This document shows, in pieces, positions 1-7,747 of a stretch of 64,000 bases of DNA. A program made the position numbers and the translations under genes. Location of the stretch: NCBI RefSeq assembly GCF_032917945.1, contig NZ_CP136624.1, positions 4,588,001-4,652,000 on the forward strand, given 5' to 3'. Source of the DNA: Bradyrhizobium sp. sBnM-33 (GTDB taxonomy: Bacteria > Pseudomonadota > Alphaproteobacteria > Rhizobiales > Xanthobacteraceae). Position 1 is the first letter of the stretch, and each line of letters opens with the position of its first letter. The notes under the pieces are model-generated. The model did not search any database. It was not told where the DNA came from and was given only the letters and a program-made list of their open reading frames with translations.

Positions 1-76
1 GATTGATTTTCGGCGAAGGCCGGCGAGCCCCTTTCAGGCTCCCGATGAACTCGCGCTTCATTCAACGACGACCGGC

Positions 77-289
77 CTATTCTGCCACGCCGGCTTTCTC
101 GCGCATCTTGTCGATCAGCTTCGACGCTTCCGCCTTCGTGAGGTTTTCATTGAATGCCTCGGGGCAATGCGCCTGCTCGCACAATGTTTTCAGGTAAGAT
201 GCCTGAGCCCCCGTCATCGGTTCATCGCCGGAGACCCAGTCGTCAGGGTCCTTTTCTGTGTTCGAATCGATGTGCGTCTTGGAAGTCAT
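77..289 (-). CDS. DUF3072 family small protein
   Basis: This 70-residue protein of unknown function has an acidic N-terminus followed by the segment DEPMTGAQASYLKTL and a C-terminal LTKAEASKLIDKMRE helix, which I recognise as the DUF3072 signature. The family is small, cytosolic and common in Bradyrhizobium and relatives; its role is not known. There is no signal peptide or membrane segment. The start is the first ATG downstream of a sigma-EcfG-type promoter about 20 bases away, so general-stress induction is the best regulatory guess (inference). It is a single gene on its strand at the window edge. Confidence 0.85.
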   Translation of the reverse strand: MTSKTHIDSNTEKDPDDWVSGDEPMTGAQASYLKTLCEQAHCPEAFNENLTKAEASKLIDKMREKAGVAE

Positions 290-311
290 TTGCCGTCCTC
301 TTCAGTCCAAG

Positions 312-336
312 AACGCATTTGTTCATGTATTGTTCC
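312..336 (-). promoter_or_regulatory. sigma-EcfG-type (general stress) promoter of the DUF3072 gene
   Basis: Read on the minus strand, the site is GGAAC, 16 bases, CGTT, which matches the alphaproteobacterial EcfG consensus GGAAC-N16/17-CGTT exactly. The -10 element ends about 23 bases before the DUF3072 start codon. Spacing and position are seen directly; sigma use is inferred. Confidence 0.7.
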
Positions 337-429
337 GTGAGTGCGTTCAGGGGAGCACCGGTGCAACTCCAACGAACTACCGCCGCTTCAGCAACGATGC
401 CATTGCTTGCGCTGCAATCGGGGAGAGCG

Positions 430-1119
430 AGGGAAGACCGAGGGAAGACCAATGGGACCCCTGTGGCGGGATCGCGAAGGCCGTTTCGGGCTTCCTCGCG
501 CGCTCAAGCGATCCGATGTCCGGGGACGACCGCGACAATTCTCGGGGTCGTCACCGTCCTGATCCTGATAACGGCATTGCCGGGTTTCGGCGAATGCGCA
601 CTGCACTGAATGCGACGTTCACGGCCAAGCCGGTTGAACAGCGCATCTCCTCCTAGATCAGGCCTCGTGTCGCCAGCCTCGGCTCGTGGCCGCCCTCGGC
701 TCTAATGTTGATCGTTTCGTTGGCCGCCAGCGCCGCGCTATCGCCTCGGAACAGTGGGCTGCTGACAAGGTCGTCCTGAGTGCTCTCAACACGGTGGTGC
801 CGATAGGGATATTCACGTTGTTGTTCGCAGCGATCTACCGGGTACTGCCCGATACGGACATCTACTGGTGCCATCTCGTCCTGAGCGCATTTGTCACAGC
901 CGTGTTGTTCACTATCGGCAAGTCGGTGATCGGCTTTAGCCCGGTCGCGCAGCGCCGAGTTCGGCCTATGCGCGGCGGGGTGCGCTGATCGTCCTCATGT
1001 TCTGGGCCTATTACTCATCGCAGGTTTTCCTGTGCGGTGCTGAACTGACGAAGGCGATCGATCACGAGCGTCATTCGGCCAGGCGCAGCGAGCGCGAGGA
1101 ACAATTCAATAGCGCGTGA
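430..1119 (+). pseudogene. Decayed YihY/BrkB (ribonuclease BN-like) membrane protein gene
   Basis: Family-like segments appear in collinear order but in different frames: TTATILGVVT near 527-560, then ALNATFTAKPVEQ near 604-645, an in-frame TAG near 654, MLIVSLAASAAL near 705-740, LLFAAIYRVLPDTDIYW near 820-870, and ALIVLMFWAYYSSQVFLCGAEL near 988-1056, ending at TGA 1117-1119. This order matches the C-terminal two-thirds of YihY/BrkB inner-membrane proteins. At least three frame changes plus a nonsense codon make it non-functional. The 5' limit is uncertain, and the N-terminal part seems missing or too degraded to see. The last bases overlap a candidate promoter for the next gene. Confidence 0.8.
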
Positions 1120-1122
1120 GTT
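1098..1122 (+). promoter_or_regulatory. Possible sigma-EcfG-like promoter of the stress membrane operon
   Basis: GGAAC, 16 bases, then AGTT (three of four bases of the CGTT -10 element) lies 41 bases before the 1163 start codon. It sits inside the 3' end of the yihY pseudogene. It is weaker than the 312-336 site, and is supported mainly by position and by the stress-type genes that follow. Confidence 0.4.
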
Positions 1123-1162
1123 CGTCCCAAAACCAACACGAACCCAATAGGGCGGTGACGAC

Positions 1163-2191
1163 ATGGCACGATCCGTAGAGGAGCTACGACGGGACTCCGA
1201 GATAAGCCGCGCCCAGCTTGCGGCGACCGTCGATCGGTTGAGGGAACAGATCACCGACACTGCAGAAGACATCCGCTACAAGGTTTCGCCGGATGGCATC
1301 AAGGCGGAGGTTTCCGGCTTCATCAGTCACAAGACCCAGACTTGGCTTGGCGCTCTCAGGCAGCAAGCGATGGAAAACCCGATGCAGGCGCTTGCCGCCG
1401 GCACCGCGATCGCGGTGCCGGCGTTGCGGCTGGCCCGCGGTTTTCCACTCCCGCTTCTGATGATCGGCGCGGGGCTCGCCCTGAGTTCGAAAACCGTGCG
1501 CGACCGCGCTGCGGAAGCGGCGGCGCCCGGAATTGAAAAAGCCAGGGAAGTGATGGACGAGACCGCGGCACGCGCGCAGTCACTCGGCGATAGCCTGCGT
1601 CAGGCGGTATCCTCCACCCAGAGCGAGGCAGCCGCTAGGGCCGGCGACGCACAGGAGGCCGCGGGCGAGATGGCGAGCGAGACGAGGAATCGGGCCGCCG
1701 AAACCGCTGACGCCGTCAGCGGCAAGGTCAAGGCCGGCATGGATGCCGCTTCTGAAATGGCAAATGACACCATGGAAATGGCGAAAGAAAAGATGGAGCG
1801 CGCTCGCTCCTCCGCCACCCGGGCAGCGACCGCGGCACCCGCAGCGGCAAGCAAGGTGATCCGCGACAACGCTGCATTGATCGGCGGCCTGGGAGTGGCG
1901 ATTGGTGCGATCCTTGCTGCTTCGCTTCCAAGTACCAGGGCCGAGGCCGGCGTATTGGGTAAAGCGAGCGACAGCGTTAAACGCGCCGCAGGCACGGCAG
2001 CTCAATCCGGATTTGATGCCGCCAAAGACGCCGCTATGTCGGCTGCGGACGCCGCGGCGAAAAGCGTTTCCGACGCCGACCTCGGCAAGCACGCCAGTCG
2101 GATCACGGAAGGCGTGACCGAGAGGCTCCAAGAAGTGGCCGACGACGTCGTGACGACGGCATTTGATCCTTCCCGTAACCCACATAGCTGA
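1163..2191 (+). CDS. DUF3618 domain protein with long helical tail
   Basis: The product has 342 residues. Its N-terminus (SVEELRRDSEISRAQLAATVDRLR) is the DUF3618 signature, predicted to be a short coiled coil. A hydrophobic stretch near residues 88-108 (PLPLLMIGAGLALSS) could anchor it in the membrane. Residues about 120-240 are rich in Ala, Glu and Lys with repeating amphipathic periods resembling LEA or apolipoprotein-like helices, followed by a second hydrophobic segment near 237-255 (AALIGGLGVAIGAILAASLP) and another helical tail. No enzyme motif is visible. It is first of four closely packed genes. Function is unknown; envelope or desiccation stress is a guess from composition and the upstream EcfG-like site. 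Confidence 0.75.
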   Translation: MARSVEELRRDSEISRAQLAATVDRLREQITDTAEDIRYKVSPDGIKAEVSGFISHKTQTWLGALRQQAMENPMQALAAGTAIAVPALRLARGFPLPLLMIGAGLALSSKTVRDRAAEAAAPGIEKAREVMDETAARAQSLGDSLRQAVSSTQSEAAARAGDAQEAAGEMASETRNRAAETADAVSGKVKAGMDAASEMANDTMEMAKEKMERARSSATRAATAAPAAASKVIRDNAALIGGLGVAIGAILAASLPSTRAEAGVLGKASDSVKRAAGTAAQSGFDAAKDAAMSAADAAAKSVSDADLGKHASRITEGVTERLQEVADDVVTTAFDPSRNPHS

Positions 2192-2204
2192 AAAAGAGAC
2201 CGCC

Positions 2205-2816
2205 ATGAGCGATTTGGACCTCAACACCCGTAACACCAATTCCTCTCAGAACCAGAATACGACGACGTCGTCCCAGGACCTGAAGGACCAGGCTACCGAA
2301 GCCGGCGCAGAGATGAAGCAGCGCGCCGGCGACGCGCTGAAGGCGTCGACGGATATGGCACGCGAAAAATTCAAGGAAGCGGCGGATGTCGCCAAGGACG
2401 TGGCGTCAGGAACTGCCGATCGTCTGCAGGAGCAGGCTGGCGAACAACAGCGCACGGGCGCGGATTTCATCGGCCGGCTTGCCGGCGATATCAGGAATGC
2501 GGCGCGCGCGTTCGAGAATGACGCACCGTTTGCTGCCCGCAGCATCAATTCCGCGGCTGAATATGTTGACGAGGCCGCCGACAAGATCCGCAACGGAAGT
2601 CTCCGCGATCTCGTCGATGGCGCGACCGATTTTGCGAGACGGCAGCCTGCGGCTTTTCTCGGTCTCTCGGTGCTTGCCGGTTTCGCCGCGGTCCGCTTCC
2701 TGAAGGCATCCGGCAGTCAGAGCTCTTCACCGCAAAGCTCTTCCTCATCGTACTCGCCTTCATCGTACACGCCATCACCCTCCACCTCGTCCTCCTACAA
2801 AGCGGAGGCATCATGA
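2205..2816 (+). CDS. Helical, Ser-rich-tailed hypothetical protein
   Basis: Starting at ATG 2205, 13 bases after the previous stop, the product has 203 residues. It has a polar Asn/Ser/Thr N-terminus, a long Ala/Lys/Glu amphipathic helix region (about 27-130) resembling DUF883/ElaB-type ribosome- or membrane-associated helices, one hydrophobic segment near 157-172 (AAFLGLSVLAGFAAVRFL), and a low-complexity Ser/Pro/Tyr tail. The in-frame GTG/ATG-type codon at 2163 would overlap the preceding gene, so the later ATG is preferred. Its stop overlaps the next start (ATGA), indicating translational coupling. I do not recognise a named family with certainty. Confidence 0.7.
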   Translation: MSDLDLNTRNTNSSQNQNTTTSSQDLKDQATEAGAEMKQRAGDALKASTDMAREKFKEAADVAKDVASGTADRLQEQAGEQQRTGADFIGRLAGDIRNAARAFENDAPFAARSINSAAEYVDEAADKIRNGSLRDLVDGATDFARRQPAAFLGLSVLAGFAAVRFLKASGSQSSSPQSSSSSYSPSSYTPSPSTSSSYKAEAS

Positions 2817-3208
2817 GCACTAAAACGGATATTCGGACGATCTCCAGCCTGCTGGGCGATGCACTTTCGCAATTCGCCAAGCTGTTTCAAAACGAAGTCG
2901 ATCTCGCCAAGGCTGAGCTTGGCGAAAAGGTTCAGCAAATCGGTGTCGCCGTTGGTCTCGTCGCGGCTGGCGCCATTCTCGTCGTTCCAGCGATTGTCAT
3001 GGCCCTGTTCGCCCTTTCCGCGGCCTTGATCGCGGGAGGATGGTCGCAGCCCGTCTCGTATCTGATCTCCGCGATCGTGGCCGCGGTGATTGCGGCCATC
3101 CTGCTTGCGATCGGCATGAACCGGCTGGACGCGCGGAAACTGGCGCCACGTGAAACGCTGCGGCAGCTCGAAAAGGACAAGGATACCGTGAAGGGAATGG
3201 TGCGATGA
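2813..3208 (+). CDS. Holin-X-like (Phage_holin_3_6 / DUF1469) membrane protein
   Basis: This 131-residue protein has an N-terminal amphipathic helix (LFQNEVDLAKAELGEK), two strong transmembrane segments at about 46-70 and 80-104, and a charged C-terminus. The pattern is that of the Phage_holin_3_6 (putative holin-X, DUF1469) family. Members are usually chromosomal and sit beside DUF3618 or DUF883-type genes, as here, so a phage role is unlikely. It overlaps both neighbours by four bases and is clearly operonic. The membrane function is unknown. Confidence 0.8.
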   Translation: MSTKTDIRTISSLLGDALSQFAKLFQNEVDLAKAELGEKVQQIGVAVGLVAAGAILVVPAIVMALFALSAALIAGGWSQPVSYLISAIVAAVIAAILLAIGMNRLDARKLAPRETLRQLEKDKDTVKGMVR

Positions 3209-3942
3209 GCGGAACACAAGGGAGTTTCATAGATGGCCTGACGGCTGCTGCCCGCGACAATCCGCTTGCTGCGGCTCTGATCGGAGGCGGTGCACTTTGG
3301 CTACTTATCGGCAATGACAAGTTGAAGAACGCGGCGAACTCGGTCAGGGCCGCTGCCGCGCCGCTTGCCGATACGGCTGCGCGTGGTTCACGGGCCGCCG
3401 CCTCGAAATTCGAGAATAGCTATGAGTCCATCCGGGATCGAACCTCCCGAATGCAGGACGAAGCCTCGCGGGGCGTCAATGAGACGGTGCGCAACGCCAG
3501 AAGCGGGGCTTCCGATGCGATGTCGGATGCGGCGGATACGATCAGCGATCGGTTCGAGGAAGGCATCTCCGGTGCGCGGGAAATGTGGGACCGGCTGGGC
3601 AGAGCCCTGCCACGGAGGGAAACGCTGGCTCAGGCGCAATCCTCGCTTTCCGATCTCCTCGAACGACAACCGCTGGTCCTCGGTGCCGTCGGTCTGGCGA
3701 TCGGTGCCACGGTGGCCGGGGCGTTGGCGAAGTCCCATCTCGAAGATGAGTGGGTTGGCGAGCTCAGCGACAGTTTGAAGGCGGACGCGAACGCCCGCGC
3801 CGGCGCCGTGTCTCAAAGCGTCAGAGAGGCCTCCGACACGCTCCAAGCGGAACTCGGGGACGCCGGCGCCGAATTATCCGATCGGGTGCAACAGGCGGGC
3901 CGGGATGCAATGGATGCGGCCCGACAGAAAGTAGGGTCCTAG
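3205..3942 (+). CDS. Membrane-anchored helical protein, last gene of stress operon
   Basis: The product has 245 residues, with an N-terminal hydrophobic segment (about 17-36: NPLAAALIGGGALWLLIGN), a long Arg/Ala/Asp/Glu helical region with heptad-like periodicity (50-140), a second hydrophobic stretch near 152-170 (LVLGAVGLAIGATVAGAL), and another amphipathic tail. This repeats the architecture of the 1163 gene, so the two may be distant paralogues. Its start overlaps the holin-like gene by four bases. There are no catalytic motifs. With its neighbours it could form a membrane-associated helical assembly (inference). Confidence 0.7.
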   Translation: MSGTQGSFIDGLTAAARDNPLAAALIGGGALWLLIGNDKLKNAANSVRAAAAPLADTAARGSRAAASKFENSYESIRDRTSRMQDEASRGVNETVRNARSGASDAMSDAADTISDRFEEGISGAREMWDRLGRALPRRETLAQAQSSLSDLLERQPLVLGAVGLAIGATVAGALAKSHLEDEWVGELSDSLKADANARAGAVSQSVREASDTLQAELGDAGAELSDRVQQAGRDAMDAARQKVGS

Positions 3943-4015
3943 GCAGCGAGCGTCGGCGGGGAAAAATTGCTGTTAGGTCAATTAGTTGGCCCAATTTTCT
4001 AGAGCTGTCGCGAAG

Positions 4016-4201
4016 CTAGCCGAAGAATGCGGTGAGGACTGCCATGTCCGACGTGGCGGGCGTGTCGCCGCGCAGGTCGGCATCGATGACCCGTCGGCAG
4101 GCATCGACGGTAACGGTGTCGCCGAGGTCGTTTGCCGCGTCGAGAATGGTCCACGCGGTCTCGCCCGAAGGTCTTTCGCAGTCTTGGCCCAACATTGCCA
4201 T
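4016..4201 (-). CDS. Small hypothetical protein (61 residues)
   Basis: From ATG 4201 this encodes 61 residues with no hydrophobic segment and a balanced charged composition (SGETAWTILDAANDLGDTVTVD). A GGGGAG ribosome-binding site lies about ten bases upstream of this ATG, which favours it over the TTG at 4240. It runs against its neighbours and stands alone. I do not recognise a family. The clean SD and sensible composition support a real gene, but its short length keeps confidence moderate. Confidence 0.5.
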   Translation of the reverse strand: MAMLGQDCERPSGETAWTILDAANDLGDTVTVDACRRVIDADLRGDTPATSDMAVLTAFFG

Positions 4202-4357
4202 GGTCGTGTCACTCCCCAGTGGAGCAAACAGGTTATCCAAGAGCTTTTAAAATCGGGATCGCGGCCTTGTATGCATTTGAGCCGACCCGGTACCGGCGGT
4301 TAACCAATGGCTCCGCCCCGTTTCAGTCTGCCGACAGGGGCCGCGGCACCCCGTACC

Positions 4358-4386
4358 TTGACCTTTTGCCCGGCCGGCAGTAGATA
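4358..4386 (+). promoter_or_regulatory. Candidate housekeeping promoter for secE-nusG
   Basis: TTGACC, 17 bases, TAGATA lies about 170 bases before secE. It fits a sigma-70 -35/-10 pair with ideal spacing. The remaining sequence from 4241 to 4557 contains no gene I can support. In particular, the tRNA-Trp that often precedes secE in bacteria is not visible here. Confidence 0.4.
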
Positions 4387-4557
4387 CCCGCCACCTGCTG
4401 CTGGCCCGTTAGATGCGGATATCCGGCGCGGCCTTGAATTCCCCCGAACAATCGAGCCCGCTTGGTGGCTCATCCTTCGAGAGAGGGCTGGGCACTGGAG
4501 GGCTGTTCGGATTCGCTTTAAATCACAATCGTCTCACGAAGGACGCGGTAACCAACG

Positions 4558-4749
4558 ATGGCTTTCAGCCCGTTCAAATTCCTGCAGGAAGTGCGCTCGG
4601 AGACCGCCAAGGTCACTTGGCCGACCCGCCGCGAGACGACGATCACCACGATCATGGTGTTCGTGATGGTTGCCTTGGCTTCGATCTTTTTCTTCATGTC
4701 GGATTTGATCATCCGCTACGTGGTCACCTTCCTGCTGGGCGTCCAATGA
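4558..4749 (+). CDS. secE: Preprotein translocase subunit SecE
   Basis: SecE clamps SecY in the SecYEG protein-conducting channel of the inner membrane. The 63-residue product is the short single-span form usual in alphaproteobacteria: an N-terminal amphipathic helix with the conserved VRSETAKVTWPTRRET motif and one transmembrane helix near 31-58. The stop codon overlaps the nusG start (ATGA), and the secE-nusG pairing is nearly universal. Confidence 0.97.
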   Translation: MAFSPFKFLQEVRSETAKVTWPTRRETTITTIMVFVMVALASIFFFMSDLIIRYVVTFLLGVQ

Positions 4750-5300
4750 TGAGCACCGGAACTCTTACGATGGACAAGCGCTGGTATATCGTTCACGCCT
4801 ACTCGAACTTCGAGAAGAAGGTGGCGGAATCGATCCGGGAGCAGGCGAAGCAGCGCGGCCTCGAGGAACTGTTCGACCAGGTGCTGGTGCCGACTGAAAA
4901 GGTTACCGAGGTGCGCCGCGGCCGCAAGATCGACGCCGAGCGCAAGTTCTTCCCGGGCTACGTGCTGGTGAAGATGAAACTGACCGACGAGGCGTTCCAT
5001 CTCATCAAGAACACGCCGAAGGTGACGGGCTTCCTCGGCGCCGAAAACAAGCCGATGCCGATCTCCGAGTCCGAGGCGATGCGGATCCTGCACCAGGTGC
5101 AGGAAGGTGTCGAACGGCCGAAGGCGTCGGTGTCGTTCGAAATCGGCGAGAACGTCCGCGTCGCCGATGGCCCGTTCGCGTCGTTCTCCGGCGTGGTTGA
5201 AGAAATTGACGAGGCGCGTTCGCGCGTGAAGGTCGCGGTGTCGATCTTCGGCCGCGCCACGCCGGTCGAACTGGAATTCGGTCAGGTCGAGAAGGTCTGA
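4746..5300 (+). CDS. nusG: Transcription termination/antitermination factor NusG
   Basis: NusG binds RNA polymerase, suppresses pausing, and links it to Rho or to ribosomal S10. The NGN domain begins at KRWYIVHAYSNFEKKV and the C-terminal KOW domain is at ENVRVADGPFASFSGVVEEID. The start at 4746 overlaps secE by four bases and gives 184 residues; an in-frame ATG at 4770, immediately before the conserved KRWYIVHA, gives the more usual 176 residues and is a real alternative. It is co-transcribed with secE. Confidence 0.95.
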   Translation: MMSTGTLTMDKRWYIVHAYSNFEKKVAESIREQAKQRGLEELFDQVLVPTEKVTEVRRGRKIDAERKFFPGYVLVKMKLTDEAFHLIKNTPKVTGFLGAENKPMPISESEAMRILHQVQEGVERPKASVSFEIGENVRVADGPFASFSGVVEEIDEARSRVKVAVSIFGRATPVELEFGQVEKV

Positions 5301-5312
5301 TCGATGCTGTCG

Positions 5313-5412
5313 TTGCCGGGCTAAAGCGCGAAGCGCGTCTTCGCACTGGATCACCCGGCAATCCATCTTGCTTCGTGAGAAGCAAGAGCGACGGGCCCGG
5401 GTCAAGCCCGGG
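5313..5412. repeat. Intergenic palindromic repeat between nusG and rplK
   Basis: Two adjacent palindromes are present. TTGCCGGG (5313) pairs with CCCGGCAA (5354) around an inner GCGAAG/CTTCGC stem, and CCCGGG-TCAAG-CCCGGG lies at 5396-5412. The AAAGCGCGA and CTTCGC parts recur in the rpoB-rpoC gap. This is the style of dispersed REP-like elements in Bradyrhizobium. Confidence 0.6.
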
Positions 5413-5544
5413 CATGACAAGAGTGGAGGCGGCGACGCCTTTGGAATGCCGTGGAAGGGGACTGACGGTCGCCAGCCGTCATGCGAACCGTACCACGGTC
5501 CTGTGAAGCTTCCGGATTGTCCGGAGCAACATGAGGAGCAATAA

Positions 5545-5973
5545 ATGGCAAAGAAAGTGACCGGATACCTGAAGCTTCAGGTCCCGGCCGGTGCGGCAAA
5601 TCCGTCGCCCCCGATCGGTCCCGCGCTTGGTCAGCGCGGCCTCAACATCATGGAATTCTGCAAGGCGTTCAACGCGCAGACGCAGAAGGAAGAAAAGAAC
5701 ACCCCGATCCCGGTAATCATCACCATCTATGCGGACCGTTCCTTCACCTTCGAGATGAAGACGCCGCCGATGTCCTACTTCCTCAAGCAGGCTGCCAAGA
5801 TCCAGTCCGGCTCGAAAACTCCGGGCCGCGACAAGGCGGGCCAGGTGACCAAAGCGCAGGTGCGCGAGATCGCCGAGAAGAAGATGAAGGATCTCAATTG
5901 CGATTCCGTCGAATCGGCCATGAAGATGGTCGAGGGCTCCGCCCGTTCGATGGGTCTGGAAGTTGCGGGGTAA
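5545..5973 (+). CDS. rplK: 50S ribosomal protein L11
   Basis: L11 forms the GTPase-associated centre on 23S rRNA and is the thiostrepton-site protein. The 142-residue product has the conserved N-terminal [20 protein letters not shown] segment and the C-terminal RNA-binding domain ([21 protein letters not shown]). An AGGAG site precedes the ATG. It is followed after six bases by rplA, the standard autoregulated pair. Confidence 0.98.
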   Translation: MAKKVTGYLKLQVPAGAANPSPPIGPALGQRGLNIMEFCKAFNAQTQKEEKNTPIPVIITIYADRSFTFEMKTPPMSYFLKQAAKIQSGSKTPGRDKAGQVTKAQVREIAEKKMKDLNCDSVESAMKMVEGSARSMGLEVAG

Positions 5974-5979
5974 CGGACC

Positions 5980-6672
5980 ATGGCAATCGGAAAACGTTTG
6001 AAGAAGGTCCGTGAGGGCATCGACCGCGAGAAGCTCTATCCGCTCGCGGATGCCATCAAGATGGTCAAGGAACGCGCCACGTCGAAGTTCGACGAGACGA
6101 TCGAGATCGCGATCAATCTCGGCGTCGACCCGCGCCACGCCGACCAGATGGTTCGCGGCGTCGTCAACCTGCCGAACGGCACCGGCCGCACGCTGCGCGT
6201 CGGCGTGTTCGCCCGTGGCGCCAAAGCGGACGAAGCCAAGGCTGCCGGTGCTGACGTCGTCGGCGCCGAAGACCTGGTCGAGAAGGTCCAGGGCGGCACG
6301 ATCGACTTCGACCGTTGTATCGCAACCCCCGACATGATGCCGCTGGTTGGCCGCCTCGGTAAGGTGCTCGGCCCGCGCGGCATGATGCCGAACCCGAAGA
6401 TCGGCACCGTGACGATGGACGTCACGTCAGCCGTGAAGGGCGCCAAGGGCGGCTCGGTCGAATTCCGCGTCGAAAAGGCCGGCATCGTGCAGGCCGGTGT
6501 CGGCAAGGCGTCGTTCTCCGAGGAAAAGCTGGTGCAGAACGTGAAAGCGCTGGCGGATGCGGTGGCAAAAGCAAAGCCGGCCGGCGCCAAGGGCACCTAC
6601 ATCCAGCGCGTGGCGGTCTCCTCCACCATGGGCCCGGGCGTCAAGGTCGAGCCGGGCACATTGCTCGGCTAG
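5980..6672 (+). CDS. rplA: 50S ribosomal protein L1
   Basis: L1 builds the mobile stalk that helps release deacylated tRNA and often represses its own mRNA. The 230-residue length is typical, and [18 protein letters not shown] is the family signature. It follows rplK at six bases. Unusually, rplJ does not follow directly: a terminator and about 3.5 kb of unrelated genes intervene. Confidence 0.98.
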   Translation: MAIGKRLKKVREGIDREKLYPLADAIKMVKERATSKFDETIEIAINLGVDPRHADQMVRGVVNLPNGTGRTLRVGVFARGAKADEAKAAGADVVGAEDLVEKVQGGTIDFDRCIATPDMMPLVGRLGKVLGPRGMMPNPKIGTVTMDVTSAVKGAKGGSVEFRVEKAGIVQAGVGKASFSEEKLVQNVKALADAVAKAKPAGAKGTYIQRVAVSSTMGPGVKVEPGTLLG

Positions 6673-6696
6673 TCCGTGGCGGTCTGAGTGAATTGC

Positions 6697-6732
6697 AGGG
6701 CGGAATCGGGTGACCGATTCCGCCCTTTGCGT
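6697..6732 (+). terminator. Strong hairpin terminator after rplA
   Basis: A perfect 13-bp stem, AGGGCGGAATCGG with loop GTGA and its complement, ends at 6726 and is followed by a short T-containing tract (TTGCGTTT). It closes the secE/nusG-rplKA transcription unit before the inserted dehydrogenase gene. Confidence 0.8.
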
Positions 6733-6788
6733 TTGACGTCGCGTTTTCGTAGTCGTTGCGTCGCCGGACTTGGCAAGAAGGAAAAAGA

Positions 6789-7742
6789 ATGCCCGAGAAA
6801 GTCCTGATCTATTCGCGTTTTCCCAAAGCCCAGATGGAACGTTTTGGCGAGCGCTTCGAGTTGTTGAACGCCGCGGGCAAGGCGCCCAACGAGGTGTTCT
6901 CGGCCGATCAGCTCGCCGACATTCGCGCGCTGATCACGGCGGGCGGGACGCCGCTTCGCAGCGAGGCGATGGACATGATGCCGAAACTGGGCGCGATCAT
7001 CTGCTACGGCACCGGCTATGACGGCGTCGACCTCGACGCTGCGGCGAAGCGCAACATCGCCGTCGGCCACAGCCCCGGCGCCAATGCGGCGTCAGTCGCC
7101 GATATCGCGATCACGCTGATGTTGGCGGCCACGCGGCGGCTGCTCGTGGCTGACGACTATGTGCGCGGCGGGAGTTGGGCGGCCGCAAAACCGTCGCCGA
7201 TGATGCGCCCGCAAGCCGGGATGCTCGGCCGCAAGATCGGCGTCTACGGCATGGGCGAGATCGGCCGCAAGATTGCCTCGCGGGCTGCCGCGTTCGAGAC
7301 CGAGGTCGGCTATTTTAGCCGCAGCCGGCACGATGTGCCGTATCGGTATTTACCGAGCCTGGATGCGCTGGCCGAATGGTGCAGTGTCCTGATGATCGCG
7401 GTGCGGGCAGGAGCGGATACCCATCACGTTGTCGATGCCAATATTCTGCGCAAGCTCGGCAAGGATGGTTACGTCGTCAACATTTCGCGCGGCTCGGTGA
7501 TCGACCAGCCTGCGCTGATTGCGGCGCTGACCGATCAGACCATCGCCGGCGCGGGCCTCGACGTCTACGAGAAGGAGCCGCATGCGCCGGACGCCCTGAC
7601 GGCGCTGCCCAATGTCGTGCTCTCGCCGCACATCGGCGGTCATACGCTGGAGTCGCATGTGGCGATGCAGGATTGCGTGTTGGCCAATCTCGATGCGTTT
7701 TTTGCCGGCAAGCGCCTGCCTTACCCGGTGCCGCTCGCCTGA
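6789..7742 (+). CDS. D-isomer-specific 2-hydroxyacid dehydrogenase
   Basis: The product has 317 residues from ATG 6789, preceded by AAGAAGGAAAAAG. It is an NAD(P)H-dependent reductase of 2-oxoacids such as glyoxylate or hydroxypyruvate; the exact substrate cannot be read. It has an N-terminal catalytic flap, a nucleotide-binding VYGMGEIGRKIA motif, and the catalytic Arg (NISRGSVID), Glu (DVYEKEP) and His (LSPHIGG) all in order. It is unrelated to translation and is inserted between rplA and rplJ. It converges with the sigma-factor gene, only five bases apart. Confidence 0.92.
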   Translation: MPEKVLIYSRFPKAQMERFGERFELLNAAGKAPNEVFSADQLADIRALITAGGTPLRSEAMDMMPKLGAIICYGTGYDGVDLDAAAKRNIAVGHSPGANAASVADIAITLMLAATRRLLVADDYVRGGSWAAAKPSPMMRPQAGMLGRKIGVYGMGEIGRKIASRAAAFETEVGYFSRSRHDVPYRYLPSLDALAEWCSVLMIAVRAGADTHHVVDANILRKLGKDGYVVNISRGSVIDQPALIAALTDQTIAGAGLDVYEKEPHAPDALTALPNVVLSPHIGGHTLESHVAMQDCVLANLDAFFAGKRLPYPVPLA

Positions 7743-7747
7743 CTGCT

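Noticed and set aside
2813..3208. Prophage remnant suggested by the holin-like protein
   Set aside because: No other phage gene nearby; the holin-X/DUF1469 family is commonly chromosomal beside DUF3618-type genes.
4241..4557. Search for a tRNA-Trp before secE
   Set aside because: No cloverleaf or GTTCGAATC-like T-arm is present; no other tRNA or rRNA gene was found in the window.
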